64,000 nt of DNA from positions 62,001 through 126,000 of the forward strand of contig URXV01000001.1 of NCBI GenBank assembly GCA_900551865.1, given 5' to 3'. The stretch is from an uncultured Rickettsiales bacterium. GTDB lineage: Bacteria > Pseudomonadota > Alphaproteobacteria > RF32 > CAG-239. Shown here piece after piece: positions 53,964-63,480 of the stretch (position 1 is its first letter; each line of letters opens with the position of its first letter). Below the pieces are notes generated by a model, which saw nothing but the letters and a program-made list of their open reading frames with translations, searched no databases and was not told the origin of the DNA. A program made the translations under genes and the position numbers.

Positions 53964-53983
53964 TCCTGCTGTTTTGATTAAGA

Positions 53984-54011
53984 AGGGGCTCTGTCCGGGG
54001 CTCCTTTTTTT
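53984..54011 (+). terminator. Intrinsic terminator of rpsU
   Basis: AGGGGC/GCTCCT stem (one G-U) with a 10-base loop and seven T. Confidence 0.82.
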
Positions 54012-54064
54012 GTGCTTTATGGATGTGCTAATGGGAGATTTTTTCTGTAAAATGGCATAAAATA

Positions 54065-54083
54065 AAGCCCTCCTGGAGGGCTT
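54065..54083 (-). terminator. Terminator of the secE-nusG transcript
   Basis: AAGCCCTCC-T-GGAGGGCTT inverted repeat followed on the - strand by TATTTTAT, 29 bases after the nusG stop. Confidence 0.75.
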
Positions 54084-54112
54084 ATTATACTTGTGGTGTT
54101 TTCGTCGTTTTA

Positions 54113-54646
54113 TCAGGCTATTTTTTCTACTTGTCCGAATTCCAGTTCTACCGGCGTATAGCGTCCAAAAATAGAAACGGAAACTTTCAGGCGTGACTTT
54201 TCATTATCAACTTCTTCAACAACGCCGACAAATGAAGCAAAAGGTCCGTCCGTAACGCGAATCTGTTCGCCAATTTCGAAATATACTTCCGTCGAAGGAC
54301 GCTCAACGCCTTCTTCTATCTGCGTCATGATGCGTTTTACTTCAGCTTCGCTTATAGCCTGAGGCTTGTTATGGCTGCCGAGGAAGCCGCTGACACGCGG
54401 CGTATCTTTTACAATATGCCATGCGTCATCGCTCATTTCCATTTTGACCAAGATATAACCGGGGAAGAACTTGTGCGTGGCATTTACTTTTGCACCTTTT
54501 CGAACTTCGACAACCTGTTCGGTAGGAACCAAAACCTCAAGGATGCGGTCGTCCATCTTTTTCAAAACAGCTTGCTCACGAATGGATTCAGCAACTTTAT
54601 TCTCTGAACCGGAATATACATTTACGACATACCAACGAGCGGTCAT
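54113..54646 (-). CDS. nusG: Transcription termination/antitermination factor NusG
   Basis: This 177-residue RNA polymerase cofactor has an N-terminal NGN domain (ARWYVVNVYSGSENKVAESIREQA, FFPGYILVKMEMSDDAWHIVKDTPRVSGFLG). The C-terminal KOW domain (EIGEQIRVTDGPFASFVGVVEEVDNEKSRLKVSVSIFGRYTPVELEF) contacts Rho or ribosomal protein S10. Standard length. It lies nine bases after secE on the - strand, with AGGAGT upstream. The order tRNA-Trp, secE, nusG is widespread in bacteria. Confidence 0.98.
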   Translation of the reverse strand: MTARWYVVNVYSGSENKVAESIREQAVLKKMDDRILEVLVPTEQVVEVRKGAKVNATHKFFPGYILVKMEMSDDAWHIVKDTPRVSGFLGSHNKPQAISEAEVKRIMTQIEEGVERPSTEVYFEIGEQIRVTDGPFASFVGVVEEVDNEKSRLKVSVSIFGRYTPVELEFGQVEKIA

Positions 54647-54655
54647 GGGTAACTC

Positions 54656-54847
54656 CTAATATTTGAAGATTGAACTGACTATGGCGGCAAAAATCATGTC
54701 GACAAAGAAGAAAAACGTCGAGGCAATTGCAACAATTACCATCACCATAATCGTTGCGCGCATTACTTCTTTTTTAGACGGCCAGGTAACTTTTTTTACT
54801 TCTTGCTTAACTTGTCTAAAAAATTGTATCGGACTTGTATTTCCCAT
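54656..54847 (-). CDS. secE: Protein translocase subunit SecE
   Basis: This 63-residue single-pass subunit of the SecYEG channel has an amphipathic N-terminal helix with QFFRQVKQEVKKVTWPSKKEVM (the SecE hallmark). One transmembrane helix follows (TIMVMVIVAIASTFFFFVDMIFAAIVSSIF). This is the short, one-helix form usual outside enterobacteria. It sits 32 bases downstream of tRNA-Trp and just before nusG, probably on one transcript. Confidence 0.96.
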   Translation of the reverse strand: MGNTSPIQFFRQVKQEVKKVTWPSKKEVMRATIMVMVIVAIASTFFFFVDMIFAAIVSSIFKY

Positions 54848-54879
54848 AGCTCAACCATTTCAATAACATTGATAAAAAC

Positions 54880-54955
54880 TGGCAGGGGCGGAAGGATTCG
54901 AACCCTCGACATTCGGTTTTGGAGACCGACGCTCTACCAACTGAACTACACCCCT
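54880..54955 (-). tRNA. tRNA-Trp (anticodon CCA)
   Basis: This is a 76-nt cloverleaf on the - strand with CCA encoded. The acceptor AGGGGTG pairs with CGCCCCT, with one U-G. The anticodon loop CTCCAAA between TCGGT and ACCGA gives CCA. The T loop is TTCGAAT. Discriminator base G is correct for tRNA-Trp. It is the first element of the tRNA-secE-nusG transcript. Confidence 0.97.
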
Positions 54956-55086
54956 ATTAAAAACGGCTTTGTTTCGTTTACTTCAACCTTGATACACGTT
55001 TAGAAACAATAAATCAAGTATTTTTTATATCTGTCAATAAAATAAAACCGTTTTTGCAATCTGTTTAGAGAAAAAGCAGCTCTTTT

Positions 55087-55431
55087 TCAGTTTTTGCGCA
55101 TTTCTGCGACAGAATTCCACATCTTTTCCAGATTATAGAATTCGCGAACTTCCGGGCAGAAGATGTGTATAATGACGTCGAAAGCGTCTATCAGTACCCA
55201 GTTGGCTTTTTCTTCGCCTTCGGAAGAGGCCTTGAAACCACGCTGTTTCAGTTCATATTTCAGCTTGTCGGCCAGAGAGGCGACGTGGCGGTTTGACGTT
55301 CCGCTGGCGATGACCATATAATTGGCGATGGACGTTTTGCCTTTGAGGTCAATCGTTACGATGTCTTCGGCTTTGTTATCGTCCAGGACTTTTGTAACCA
55401 GTTCAAGCAATGTTGTATCGTTGGCGTTCAT
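55087..55431 (-). CDS. rsfS: Ribosome silencing factor
   Basis: This 114-residue protein of the RsfS/Iojap family binds ribosomal protein uL14 and blocks subunit joining when nutrients are short. Typical segments are VLDDNKAEDIVTIDLKGKTSIANYMVIASGTSNRHVASLA, ANWVLIDAFDVIIHIFCPEVREFYNLEKMW. It lies 16 bases after obgE on the - strand with GGAGC upstream, so it is the last gene of that transcript. Confidence 0.96.
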   Translation of the reverse strand: MNANDTTLLELVTKVLDDNKAEDIVTIDLKGKTSIANYMVIASGTSNRHVASLADKLKYELKQRGFKASSEGEEKANWVLIDAFDVIIHIFCPEVREFYNLEKMWNSVAEMRKN

Positions 55432-55447
55432 TCTATGCTCCTTAAAA

Positions 55448-56536
<1,089 letters not shown>

Positions 56537-56603
56537 TTATGCCTGCCTGTTATTTGGTATTTTCCGGAAAACTGCCGAGAATTGTATGTATCCTGCTTTT
56601 TTG

Positions 56604-56631
56604 AAAAATAAAGGGGATGATTGCCACCCCC
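56604..56631 (-). terminator. Terminator between rpmA and obgE
   Basis: On the - strand GGGGGTG/CATCCCC (one G-U) with loop GCAAT runs into TTTATTTTT. It probably reduces transcription from ribosomal-protein level to the lower level needed for obgE. Confidence 0.75.
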
Positions 56632-56655
56632 GTTATTCTTTTTATGTTCGTTTAA

Positions 56656-56913
56656 TTATTCGGCCGGGACTACAGAAACATAGGTTCTGTCATTGGCTTT
56701 GGTCTTAAACTCAACTTTGCCTTCGGCAGTTGCAAAAATGGTATGATCCTTACCCATGCCAACATTCTCGCCCGGGTGGAATTTTGTTCCGCGCTGACGG
56801 ATAATAATGTTGCCGGAGATTACGGATTCACCGCCGAATTTTTTTACACCCAGACGACGTCCGATAGAATCGCGTCCGTTTGCCGAGCTACCGCCTGATT
56901 TCTTATGTGCCAT
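56656..56913 (-). CDS. rpmA: Large ribosomal subunit protein bL27
   Basis: This 85-residue 50S protein has an N-terminal tail that reaches the peptidyl transferase centre. It starts [29 protein letters not shown], then [26 protein letters not shown], the standard bL27 pattern. It begins at once with AHKK, without the Firmicutes-type cleavable extension. It lies 21 bases after rplU, with AGGAGAT as ribosome binding site. Confidence 0.98.
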   Translation of the reverse strand: MAHKKSGGSSANGRDSIGRRLGVKKFGGESVISGNIIIRQRGTKFHPGENVGMGKDHTIFATAEGKVEFKTKANDRTYVSVVPAE

Positions 56914-56934
56914 TTTTAAATCTCCTAGTTATTC

Positions 56935-57234
56935 TTATTTACACAAATCGGTAATTTTGACGATTGTGATGTTCTGTCTGTGTCCGTTCTTACGACGATA
57001 GTTCTGTCTTCTTTTCTTTTTGAAAACGATAACTTTAGCGTCTTTGGCCTGTTTGACAATCGTTCCTTTTACGCTGGCACCGGCTACCAACGGCGTACCG
57101 ACGGTGTCGTCCATTGCCAGCACTTCATTAAAAACTACTTCGCTTCCGGCTTCGCCAGCAATCTTTTCAATCTTGATAACGTCATTGGACGCTACTTTAT
57201 ATTGCTTGCCGCCTGTTTTAATTACTGCATACAT
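56935..57234 (-). CDS. rplU: Large ribosomal subunit protein bL21
   Basis: This 99-residue 50S protein begins MYAVIKTGGKQYKVASNDVIKIEKI and contains KVIVFKKKRRQNYRRKNGHRQNITIVKI, the bL21 signature. AGGTGA precedes the ATG on the - strand. It heads the rplU-rpmA-obgE-rsfS group and has a good promoter 48 bases upstream, with direct repeats across it. Confidence 0.98.
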   Translation of the reverse strand: MYAVIKTGGKQYKVASNDVIKIEKIAGEAGSEVVFNEVLAMDDTVGTPLVAGASVKGTIVKQAKDAKVIVFKKKRRQNYRRKNGHRQNITIVKITDLCK

Positions 57235-57265
57235 TTTAAATCACCTGTTTTTTATTGAATTTAAA

Positions 57266-57298
57266 CATAACTTTTTTGTGCACTATACATAACTTTTT
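57266..57298. repeat. Two direct repeats across the rplU promoter
   Basis: CATAACTTTTT occurs at 57266-57276 and 57288-57298, exactly 22 bases apart (two helical turns). One copy lies in the -35/-10 spacer and the other just downstream of the -10. This is compatible with binding of a regulator to one face of the DNA. Confidence 0.65.
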
Positions 57299-57309
57299 AA
57301 AGGTGTCAA
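57282..57309 (-). promoter_or_regulatory. Promoter of rplU
   Basis: On the - strand TTGACA (57309-57304), 16 bases, TATAGT (57287-57282). This is a near-consensus housekeeping promoter. Confidence 0.75.
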
Positions 57310-57332
57310 TAAGAATCTGCGGTAAATTTAAA

Positions 57333-57962
57333 TTAATTTGCGGAACTTTGCTTTTTCTGCTGGTATTTTAACAGGCGGAACAGGCGCGGGTGCATAAAGA
57401 TACCGTTCCAGATGCCGGTTCGGCTGCGGCGGGCTTGAGCTTCTTCGGCGGCATAGGCGCTTTCCAGATAAACGACGGCGTTGCCCGAGCGAATCATTTC
57501 GGCGTTCAGGTCGGTGTTTCCGACATAACAGGTGCAGAGGTCGCGCTTGTATTTGTCCTGTTTGTGTATCCGGCAGGTTACGATTTTACCTTCGGTCAGC
57601 GTTTTAAGATAATCGGCGGCAAGCTTCCCGCAGGGGTAAAGCGTTCCGTCGCCTCTTTTGCAGAATTGGTCGTATTCCGGGGCGTCAATCCCCATAAGGC
57701 GGATACGACGGGAGCCGATTTCAAGGCTGTCGCCGTCTACGGCAATTGCCGGCGCGGCGGGTGAGGAAATAATTTTCCCGTTTTCTTCGGCAGGAGACGG
57801 AGCGTGTTCGGAAACGCCCGCCGGAGCGGTTTTTCGGTGCGAAGAGGCGGCGTATGCTTCCGATACCGGCAGGACGGAAACGATATACAACAGGGCGAGT
57901 GCGGCAAACAGGCCTGACGACCGCAGACAAGATGTGCATATTTTTGACAATTTTCTTTCCAT
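57333..57962 (-). CDS. Exported thermonuclease-family nuclease
   Basis: This 209-residue protein has a signal peptide (LFAALALLYIVSVLPVSEAYA) and a disordered Pro/Ala-rich linker. A staphylococcal-nuclease fold follows from residue 75: AVDGDSLEIGSRRIRLMGIDAPEYDQFC supplies the calcium-binding Asp and one catalytic Arg, and DKYKRDLCTCYVGNTDLNAEMIRSGNAVVY the second region. Extra Cys residues (FCKRGDGTLYPCG, VTCRIHK, DLCTCY) suggest disulfides in the periplasm. It probably degrades DNA or RNA outside the cytoplasm. It is divergent from the lipoprotein gene at 58030. Confidence 0.82.
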   Translation of the reverse strand: MERKLSKICTSCLRSSGLFAALALLYIVSVLPVSEAYAASSHRKTAPAGVSEHAPSPAEENGKIISSPAAPAIAVDGDSLEIGSRRIRLMGIDAPEYDQFCKRGDGTLYPCGKLAADYLKTLTEGKIVTCRIHKQDKYKRDLCTCYVGNTDLNAEMIRSGNAVVYLESAYAAEEAQARRSRTGIWNGIFMHPRLFRLLKYQQKKQSSAN

Positions 57963-58029
57963 TGCCGGACTTTCAATATAAATTTTCCTTAAACAGCATA
58001 TACTTAAATTTGTTTAAAGGTTAGTTAGC

Positions 58030-59328
58030 GTGCGGAAGAAAATATTTTTGAAGCTGTGTCTGGCGGCGGGGACGATAGGCCTTGCCTCCTGTTCCAATAC
58101 GTCGTCGTGGTGGAACGGCGGCGAATATGAATATACGACGGAGGTCAACGACAGTATGTTTGACGGGCAGTATATGTCTGCTGCCGACGCCCAGTTTCTG
58201 GCCGACAATCCCCGCGAGGCCGCGCGCGTTTACAATAAACGCGTGCCGCCGCTCAATTCGCTGGTCGTCTGCCGCGCCAAGCAGTGCGCTCCGGCAGATT
58301 TGTCCATGTCCCGCGAATATATCTTTAACGCTTTGGCGCATATCGTTGACAACAATCTTGACGCGACGGCTTTGCTGTGCGAGGCCAATCCGCAGGCACA
58401 CGTTTGTACGAATCCGTATCTGACGGTGCCGGCGAAAGTCGGAGTAACGCCGGCGTATGTCTTTTTTGACGGGGTGAAGATTGTTGATGCGTCGGTGGTT
58501 AAGGGCAAGACGGCGCTTAATCTGGCGCTGGGGTATAATTTGAGCTACAACGGGCAGACGCCGACGGTTTGCAAGCCGGATACGGCGATGATGTACGTTA
58601 AGAGCAATAACGATGTTGTTTTGAACGGCAATGGGTTTAAATGCGAGATGACCAGCGTCGGAACGACAACTATCCGGGTTATGTTTGATATTGACTATAT
58701 TGATTTGGACTACGGGTATATCGGCGGGTATTATTCGATTGGGTTGTCGGGTCCGGCAAATGGCGGTGGGTCGGGGTACGGGCTTATCCGGCTGCCCAAA
58801 GACGCGCATCCGCTGAATCCGGAACTGACGAATAAAGGCGAAACGGAGAATGCCGGGACGCCGAAGCCGGTTATTAAGCCGCAGATTGATGCCGAAGCTT
58901 TGAAAGTCCGGGCGGAGGAAAAAACGAATGCGGCGGCAGAAGACGCTTTAGATGGCGGGCAGGGCACGGACCGAGAAGCTGTTGCATCCGGTATGGCAAA
59001 AGAACGAAACGGTGAGGAGGCGTCTGCTCCGCGTGAAAAGGTGTCTGCTCCACGTGAAAAGCTGAAGCTTCCGGATGAGGCTGTTGCGGACAGTGAAAGG
59101 GTTGTTGCAAGATCAGCGGAAAAAACATTTGAAAATTCCAGCGTCAGGCAGAATGCCAATGCGGCTCAGCCGATACGTATTACTCCGGATACGATTGTAA
59201 AGTCGGACAGGGTTATTTTGAAACCCGAGGAACCTCAGGAACTGCGTCCGTATGAGGTAAACAGCGAGGAATATGAGCCGAAATTTGAAGAGATTTATGT
59301 TGATGATTTGGACGAGTATATCAAATAA
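58030..59328 (+). CDS. Hypothetical lipoprotein with disordered C-terminal half
   Basis: This 432-residue protein starts at GTG 58030 (AAGG upstream). The lipoprotein signal peptide is RKKIFLKLCLAAGTIGLASC, with lipobox LASC. Residues 25-260 look globular and contain four further Cys in two nearby pairs (VVCRAKQCAP, LLCEANPQAHVC), probably disulfide-bonded. Residues 270-400 are a charged, low-complexity tail (Ala/Glu/Lys/Pro) with a repeated SAPREK. No family is recognised. It may be an envelope structural protein or the substrate of an export system. A strong terminator follows. Confidence 0.68.
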   Translation: MRKKIFLKLCLAAGTIGLASCSNTSSWWNGGEYEYTTEVNDSMFDGQYMSAADAQFLADNPREAARVYNKRVPPLNSLVVCRAKQCAPADLSMSREYIFNALAHIVDNNLDATALLCEANPQAHVCTNPYLTVPAKVGVTPAYVFFDGVKIVDASVVKGKTALNLALGYNLSYNGQTPTVCKPDTAMMYVKSNNDVVLNGNGFKCEMTSVGTTTIRVMFDIDYIDLDYGYIGGYYSIGLSGPANGGGSGYGLIRLPKDAHPLNPELTNKGETENAGTPKPVIKPQIDAEALKVRAEEKTNAAAEDALDGGQGTDREAVASGMAKERNGEEASAPREKVSAPREKLKLPDEAVADSERVVARSAEKTFENSSVRQNANAAQPIRITPDTIVKSDRVILKPEEPQELRPYEVNSEEYEPKFEEIYVDDLDEYIK

Positions 59329-59356
59329 ATTTTAAGGATTGTGTTTTATCGTGAAA

Positions 59357-59386
59357 AAGCTTCAAATACGGGTTTGGAGCTTTTTT
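59357..59386 (+). terminator. Intrinsic terminator after the lipoprotein gene
   Basis: A 10-bp stem AAGCTTCAAA/TTTGGAGCTT (one G-U) with a 6-base loop and a T-run. Confidence 0.88.
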
Positions 59387-59428
59387 GCGGGTTAAAGGAA
59401 AGTATGACAGACTAGGCAAGAGGTAATA

Positions 59429-60085
59429 ATGAATAAGAAATTTGTGATTTCACTTATCGGGGCACCGGCATCGGGCAAAGGGTACATTGCAGCATCGCTG
59501 ATTAAAAGGCTGAAGAATGACTATGGTTTTGAGGAAAGCGATATTGCCGCGATATCTGTGGGCGCTATGATACGGCAGGAATTGAAAGATAAGACTCCGC
59601 TGGGCGAGAGGCTGGCGGCCAGTATGAAAGAGGGCGGGCTGGCTCCCGACAGCATTGTCAATGAGATGTTAAGCGAAACGCTGGAAAACATAAAAGCGAA
59701 GATTTTGATTTTGGACGGGTATCCGCGGACGGTCGGGCAGGTAAAAGAGTTTGACAAGCTGGTGGCAAAATACAACAGCGCGGTTATTTTCCGCGATACG
59801 CCAGTTGATTTGATTCTTGAACGGGTGAAAAACCGGAGGATTTGCGAGAAATGCGGTATGGCTCACGACATCGGCGACGGCGCCTGCCCGTGCGGCGGAC
59901 GGCTGGTTAAGCGCAAGGACGACGAAGTGCTGCCGGAACGTCTGGCCGAGTATGAGGAAATGACCAAGCCGGCGGTTATTGAACTTAAAAACGAGGGAAA
60001 CAATTTCTTCTGGTATGAAGGAACTGCCGAGGGAGAAGATATCGCCAGAGAATTTCTGGAAGCGAATGAGAGATATCTGCGATAA
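59429..60085 (+). CDS. adk: Adenylate kinase family protein
   Basis: This 218-residue nucleoside-monophosphate kinase has the P-loop GAPASGKG (residues 11-18). The NMP-binding region contains ISVGAMIRQELKDKTPLGERLAASMKEGG, then ILDGYPRTVGQVKEFD. The LID is a zinc type, CEKCGMAHDIGDGACPCGGRL, with four Cys. The family normally reads DGFPRT; Tyr for Phe and the unusual early KGYIAASLIKRLKNDYGFEESD insert make it a divergent member. It may be a second adenylate kinase, with the main adk in the ribosomal protein cluster as in most bacteria. That gene is not in this window. Confidence 0.82.
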   Translation: MNKKFVISLIGAPASGKGYIAASLIKRLKNDYGFEESDIAAISVGAMIRQELKDKTPLGERLAASMKEGGLAPDSIVNEMLSETLENIKAKILILDGYPRTVGQVKEFDKLVAKYNSAVIFRDTPVDLILERVKNRRICEKCGMAHDIGDGACPCGGRLVKRKDDEVLPERLAEYEEMTKPAVIELKNEGNNFFWYEGTAEGEDIAREFLEANERYLR

Positions 60086-60163
60086 TTTTTACCGAGGAAT
60101 ACGGGGAAGTGCGAAACGCTGTAATGTCGGTTTTAAGCAGGAGAAAAACGGAAAGGATATGTT

Positions 60164-60865
60164 ATGAAATTTTTATTTTATAGCGATGAAAATGAGGAAG
60201 CGGCAGTTTTGTCGGAAATGCTTTCAGGGTGGAGCGGCGTTTCTGTTGAGTCCAGGGCAAAACAGTACGGCATTCCTGCTGACGTGGCAGCTTTATGTGG
60301 ATGCCAAAAAGAGGTTCCGTTGCGGTTGAGAGATTTTTTGCATGAAAAATATGTCTTGTATGCGGCGGAACTGAAGCAGTCATTGATGTTTCATACGGCA
60401 TTTTGGGATAATGAAGGCCGCGGTTATGTTGAGGCGGCGGAAAAAATTATGCAGGTTCGTTTTCCTGATTATAAAGTCCGACTGTCGGTTCAGCTGGGCG
60501 GCATATCGGATTGGAAAGGTACTCGTATTGCCGCCAATGCGTTTTGTTATCTCTATGCCAATAAATCAGAACATATCAGAATTGTTTTATGGGAAACGAT
60601 TTTATCGCAGACTTTTCAGATTATCCGGAGCAGGTATCCGGCGGAGATTATTTGCGATGAGGCGGTATGGGGAATTTCCGAGCTGACGGCGTTGCTTATT
60701 CTCGGCGAAATTCTTGGGCTGAATGTTGATGCAGGGTTTGGCGATTATGTACAACTCAATCCGTATATTCCGGCTTTTAAGGATTTTTATCAAAAGCGAA
60801 GGGATTTTAACGATTATATTGACAAGACGGTTCAGCATATGCGGCAGAATCCTTTATCCCTCTGA
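60164..60865 (+). CDS. Hypothetical protein (233 aa)
   Basis: This soluble protein is not recognised. There is no signal peptide or transmembrane helix; it is mixed alpha/beta with many aromatic residues (KYVLYAAELKQSLMFHTAFWDNEGRGYVEAAEKIMQVRFPDY). The middle VQLGGISDWKGTRIAANAFCYLYANKSEH and the end YIDKTVQHMRQNP give no known motif. AAAGGATATG precedes the ATG. It follows the adenylate kinase gene by 78 bases and converges on pnp across a shared terminator. Confidence 0.6.
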   Translation: MKFLFYSDENEEAAVLSEMLSGWSGVSVESRAKQYGIPADVAALCGCQKEVPLRLRDFLHEKYVLYAAELKQSLMFHTAFWDNEGRGYVEAAEKIMQVRFPDYKVRLSVQLGGISDWKGTRIAANAFCYLYANKSEHIRIVLWETILSQTFQIIRSRYPAEIICDEAVWGISELTALLILGEILGLNVDAGFGDYVQLNPYIPAFKDFYQKRRDFNDYIDKTVQHMRQNPLSL

Positions 60866-60931
60866 ATAAAAGGCTTTGCCGGTAGGCTTAAAAAGGCTTT
60901 TATCGGCAGGCTTATCGTATAGAACTGCAGA

Positions 60932-60960
60932 AAAAAGCCCGGGAAATTCCCGGGCTTTTT
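60932..60960. terminator. Bidirectional terminator between convergent genes
   Basis: A perfect 14-bp inverted repeat AAAAAGCCCGGGAA/TTCCCGGGCTTTTT around a single A serves both pnp (- strand) and the + strand gene ending at 60865. Confidence 0.95.
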
Positions 60961-60976
60961 GTAAGCGCTTTGTGGA

Positions 60977-63091
60977 TTAAGCGTCTTCACCAGTTTCCTG
61001 ATTGACGCGTTTGGCGGACAGGCGGATTTTGCCGCGGTTGTCCGTTCCCAGACATTTAACCCAAATCTGGTCGCCTTCTTTGTAGAAGTCGCAAACCGAG
61101 GCGATACGCTCGTTTTTGATTTCCGAGATGTGTACCAAGCCTTCGGTAGACCCCAGGAAGCGGACAAATGCCCCGAAATCCATAATTTTGGTAATGGTTC
61201 CGTGGTAGTTTTTGCCTTCTTCGGGGACGGCGACGATGCCGTTGATGATTTCAATGGCGGCGTCTGCGTCTTTCTTGTCAACAGCGGCAACATTTACCGT
61301 TCCGTCATCGTCAATGTCAATTTTGGTATTGGTCTTTTCAATGATTTCACGGATAACCTTGCCGCCAGTGCCGATGACTTCGCGAATCTTGTCTACCGGG
61401 ATTTTGATAGAAATGATACGCGGTGCACGCGGAGAAATCTCTTCACGCGGTGCAGGCAGGGCTTTGGCCATTTCGCCTAAAATGTGAATACGGCCTTCAT
61501 GTGCCTGCGACAGGGCGTTTTTCATAATCTCCTTGGTAATGGAGGTGATTTTAATATCCATCTGCAAAGCGGTAACGCCGTCTTTGGTTCCGGCTACCTT
61601 GAAGTCCATATCGCCGAGGTGGTCTTCATCGCCCAGAATGTCGGTCAGGATGGCGACCCTGCCGTCGTCTTCCTTAATCAGTCCCATGGCAATACCGGCA
61701 ACCGGCTTTTTGAGCGGAACGCCGGCGTCCATCAAGGAAAGAACCGAACCGCAGACTGTGGCCATAGATGATGAACCGTTGGATTCCATAATGTCGGATA
61801 CGACACGTACAGTGTATGGAAATTCGCTTTTTTCTTTCGGCATCATCGGGTGAATGGCGCGCCATGCCAGTTTGCCGTGTCCGATTTCACGACGCCCCGG
61901 AGAACCGAGCCTGCCGCACTCGCCGACGGAAAACGGCGGGAAGTTGTAGTTTAACATAAATTCCTGACGTTCTTCATCCATCAGTCCGTCAATAATTTGA
62001 GAGTCTTCTGCCGTACCGAGCGTGGTGGCGACAAGCGCCTGCGTTTCGCCGCGGGTAAACAAAGCGGAACCATGTGTTGTCGGCAAGAGACCGACTTCGC
62101 AGGTAATCGGGCGGACGGTTTTGGTGTCGCGGCCGTCAATACGTCTGCCGGTTGACAACACCTTTTCGCGCATAACCGAATGCATTAGCTTTTCAATCGC
62201 ATCCAGAGCATAACGGACTTCCAGTTCGTTTTCCTGATCAATTGTTGCGTTTACTTCAGCACTCAGTTCTCCGAGACGGGTAGAGCGCTTCTGCTTGTCA
62301 ACCTCGTTGAAAGCCTCTTCATATTTGGAGCGGAAGCCTTTTTCAATCCGGCTGTAGAGTTCATCAAATTCCGGCGGGAATACCGGTGCTTCCCAGGGTT
62401 CTTTGCCTGCTTCGGCCTTTAGTTCGTTGATTAAGTCAATGACCCCCTGGAAATTTTCAAAACCGAACATAACAGCGTTCAACATCGTTTCTTCCGAAAG
62501 TTCGTTGGCTTCGGATTCAACCATCAGGACGCCCTCTTTGGTTCCGGCTACGGTTAATTCCAACTCGGAATTTTTCAACTCTTCAACTGTCGGGTTTAAA
62601 ACATACTGCCCGTTGATGTAGCCAACTTTGGCGGCACCAATCGGCCCCAGGAACGGAATACCGGAAACGGCGAGCGCGGCTGAGGCCGCAACCATTGCCA
62701 GAATGTCCGAATCCGTCTTTTTGTCGTGGGCGACGGTCGTGCAGATGATCTGAACTTCGTTTTTGAACGCATCAGGAAACAGCGGGCGAATCGGCCTGTC
62801 AATCAGGCGGGACACCAGAACTTCGTGTTCCGAGGGTTTGCCCTCGCGTTTCATAAAGCCGCCGGGGATTTTGCCGGTAGCATAATATTTTTCCTGATAG
62901 TTAACAGTTAAAGGGAAAAAATCCTGGTCAGCTTTTGCTTCTTTTGCAGCGACAACCGTGGCAACAACTACCGTATCTCCATAACTTGCATAAACGGCAC
63001 CGGTTGCCTGTTTTGCGATTTTACCTGTTTCTAAAACTAATTTGCGGCCGCCCCATTCCATTTCTTTGCGGCACACATTCCAATTGACCAT
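60977..63091 (-). CDS. pnp: Polyribonucleotide nucleotidyltransferase (PNPase)
   Basis: This 704-residue 3'-5' phosphorolytic exoribonuclease and RNA degradosome enzyme has two RNase PH-like domains: [28 protein letters not shown] near the start and [33 protein letters not shown] in the middle. A KH domain ([20 protein letters not shown]) and a C-terminal S1 domain ([30 protein letters not shown]) follow. The start at 63091 is chosen because AGGAAAGG precedes it; an ATG at 63121 would add ten residues inside a leader hairpin. The leader stems between rpsO and pnp are the usual site of RNase III and PNPase autocontrol. Confidence 0.98.
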   Translation of the reverse strand: MVNWNVCRKEMEWGGRKLVLETGKIAKQATGAVYASYGDTVVVATVVAAKEAKADQDFFPLTVNYQEKYYATGKIPGGFMKREGKPSEHEVLVSRLIDRPIRPLFPDAFKNEVQIICTTVAHDKKTDSDILAMVAASAALAVSGIPFLGPIGAAKVGYINGQYVLNPTVEELKNSELELTVAGTKEGVLMVESEANELSEETMLNAVMFGFENFQGVIDLINELKAEAGKEPWEAPVFPPEFDELYSRIEKGFRSKYEEAFNEVDKQKRSTRLGELSAEVNATIDQENELEVRYALDAIEKLMHSVMREKVLSTGRRIDGRDTKTVRPITCEVGLLPTTHGSALFTRGETQALVATTLGTAEDSQIIDGLMDEERQEFMLNYNFPPFSVGECGRLGSPGRREIGHGKLAWRAIHPMMPKEKSEFPYTVRVVSDIMESNGSSSMATVCGSVLSLMDAGVPLKKPVAGIAMGLIKEDDGRVAILTDILGDEDHLGDMDFKVAGTKDGVTALQMDIKITSITKEIMKNALSQAHEGRIHILGEMAKALPAPREEISPRAPRIISIKIPVDKIREVIGTGGKVIREIIEKTNTKIDIDDDGTVNVAAVDKKDADAAIEIINGIVAVPEEGKNYHGTITKIMDFGAFVRFLGSTEGLVHISEIKNERIASVCDFYKEGDQIWVKCLGTDNRGKIRLSAKRVNQETGEDA

Positions 63092-63120
63092 ATTTTTTAC
63101 CTTTCCTATAAAATACCTCA

Positions 63121-63175
63121 CCCGGCAGAATACCGGGATTTTTGCAAATAGCGGAGCCCCATTGCCCCGCTATTT
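63121..63175 (-). promoter_or_regulatory. Two hairpins in the rpsO-pnp intergenic region
   Basis: AAATAGCGG/CCGCTATTT (63146-63154, 63167-63175) and CCCGG/CCGGG (63121-63125, 63133-63137) lie between rpsO and pnp. In E. coli this region carries the rpsO terminator and the RNase III-processed stem by which PNPase represses itself. A similar role here is inferred. Confidence 0.65.
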
Positions 63176-63186
63176 GTTCTCAAACA

Positions 63187-63456
63187 TTACTTACGCAAGT
63201 CTAACTTCTTAATCAATGTCTGATATCTTTCTTCGCTGGTTGCCCGCAAGTGGTCGAGCAAGTGGCGGCGACGGCTTACCATCTTCATCAGACCCAGACG
63301 GGAGTGCAGGTCTTTTTTGTGGGTGTTAAAGTGCTCAATCAAAGAGTTGATGCGGTAGGTCCAGATTGCAATCTGAACTTCCGGAGAACCCGTATCACCC
63401 GGTTTGGTGCCGTATTGTGCAATAATTTCCTGTTTTTTTTCATTTGTAATCGACAT
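63187..63456 (-). CDS. rpsO: Small ribosomal subunit protein uS15
   Basis: This 89-residue 30S protein begins [31 protein letters not shown] and continues [36 protein letters not shown], the uS15 signature. It binds 16S rRNA early in assembly. The order truB-rpsO-pnp on one strand is conserved across proteobacteria. AAGGAAAA precedes the ATG. Confidence 0.98.
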   Translation of the reverse strand: MSITNEKKQEIIAQYGTKPGDTGSPEVQIAIWTYRINSLIEHFNTHKKDLHSRLGLMKMVSRRRHLLDHLRATSEERYQTLIKKLDLRK

Positions 63457-63480
63457 CTGTTTTTCCTTATTACATAGTGT

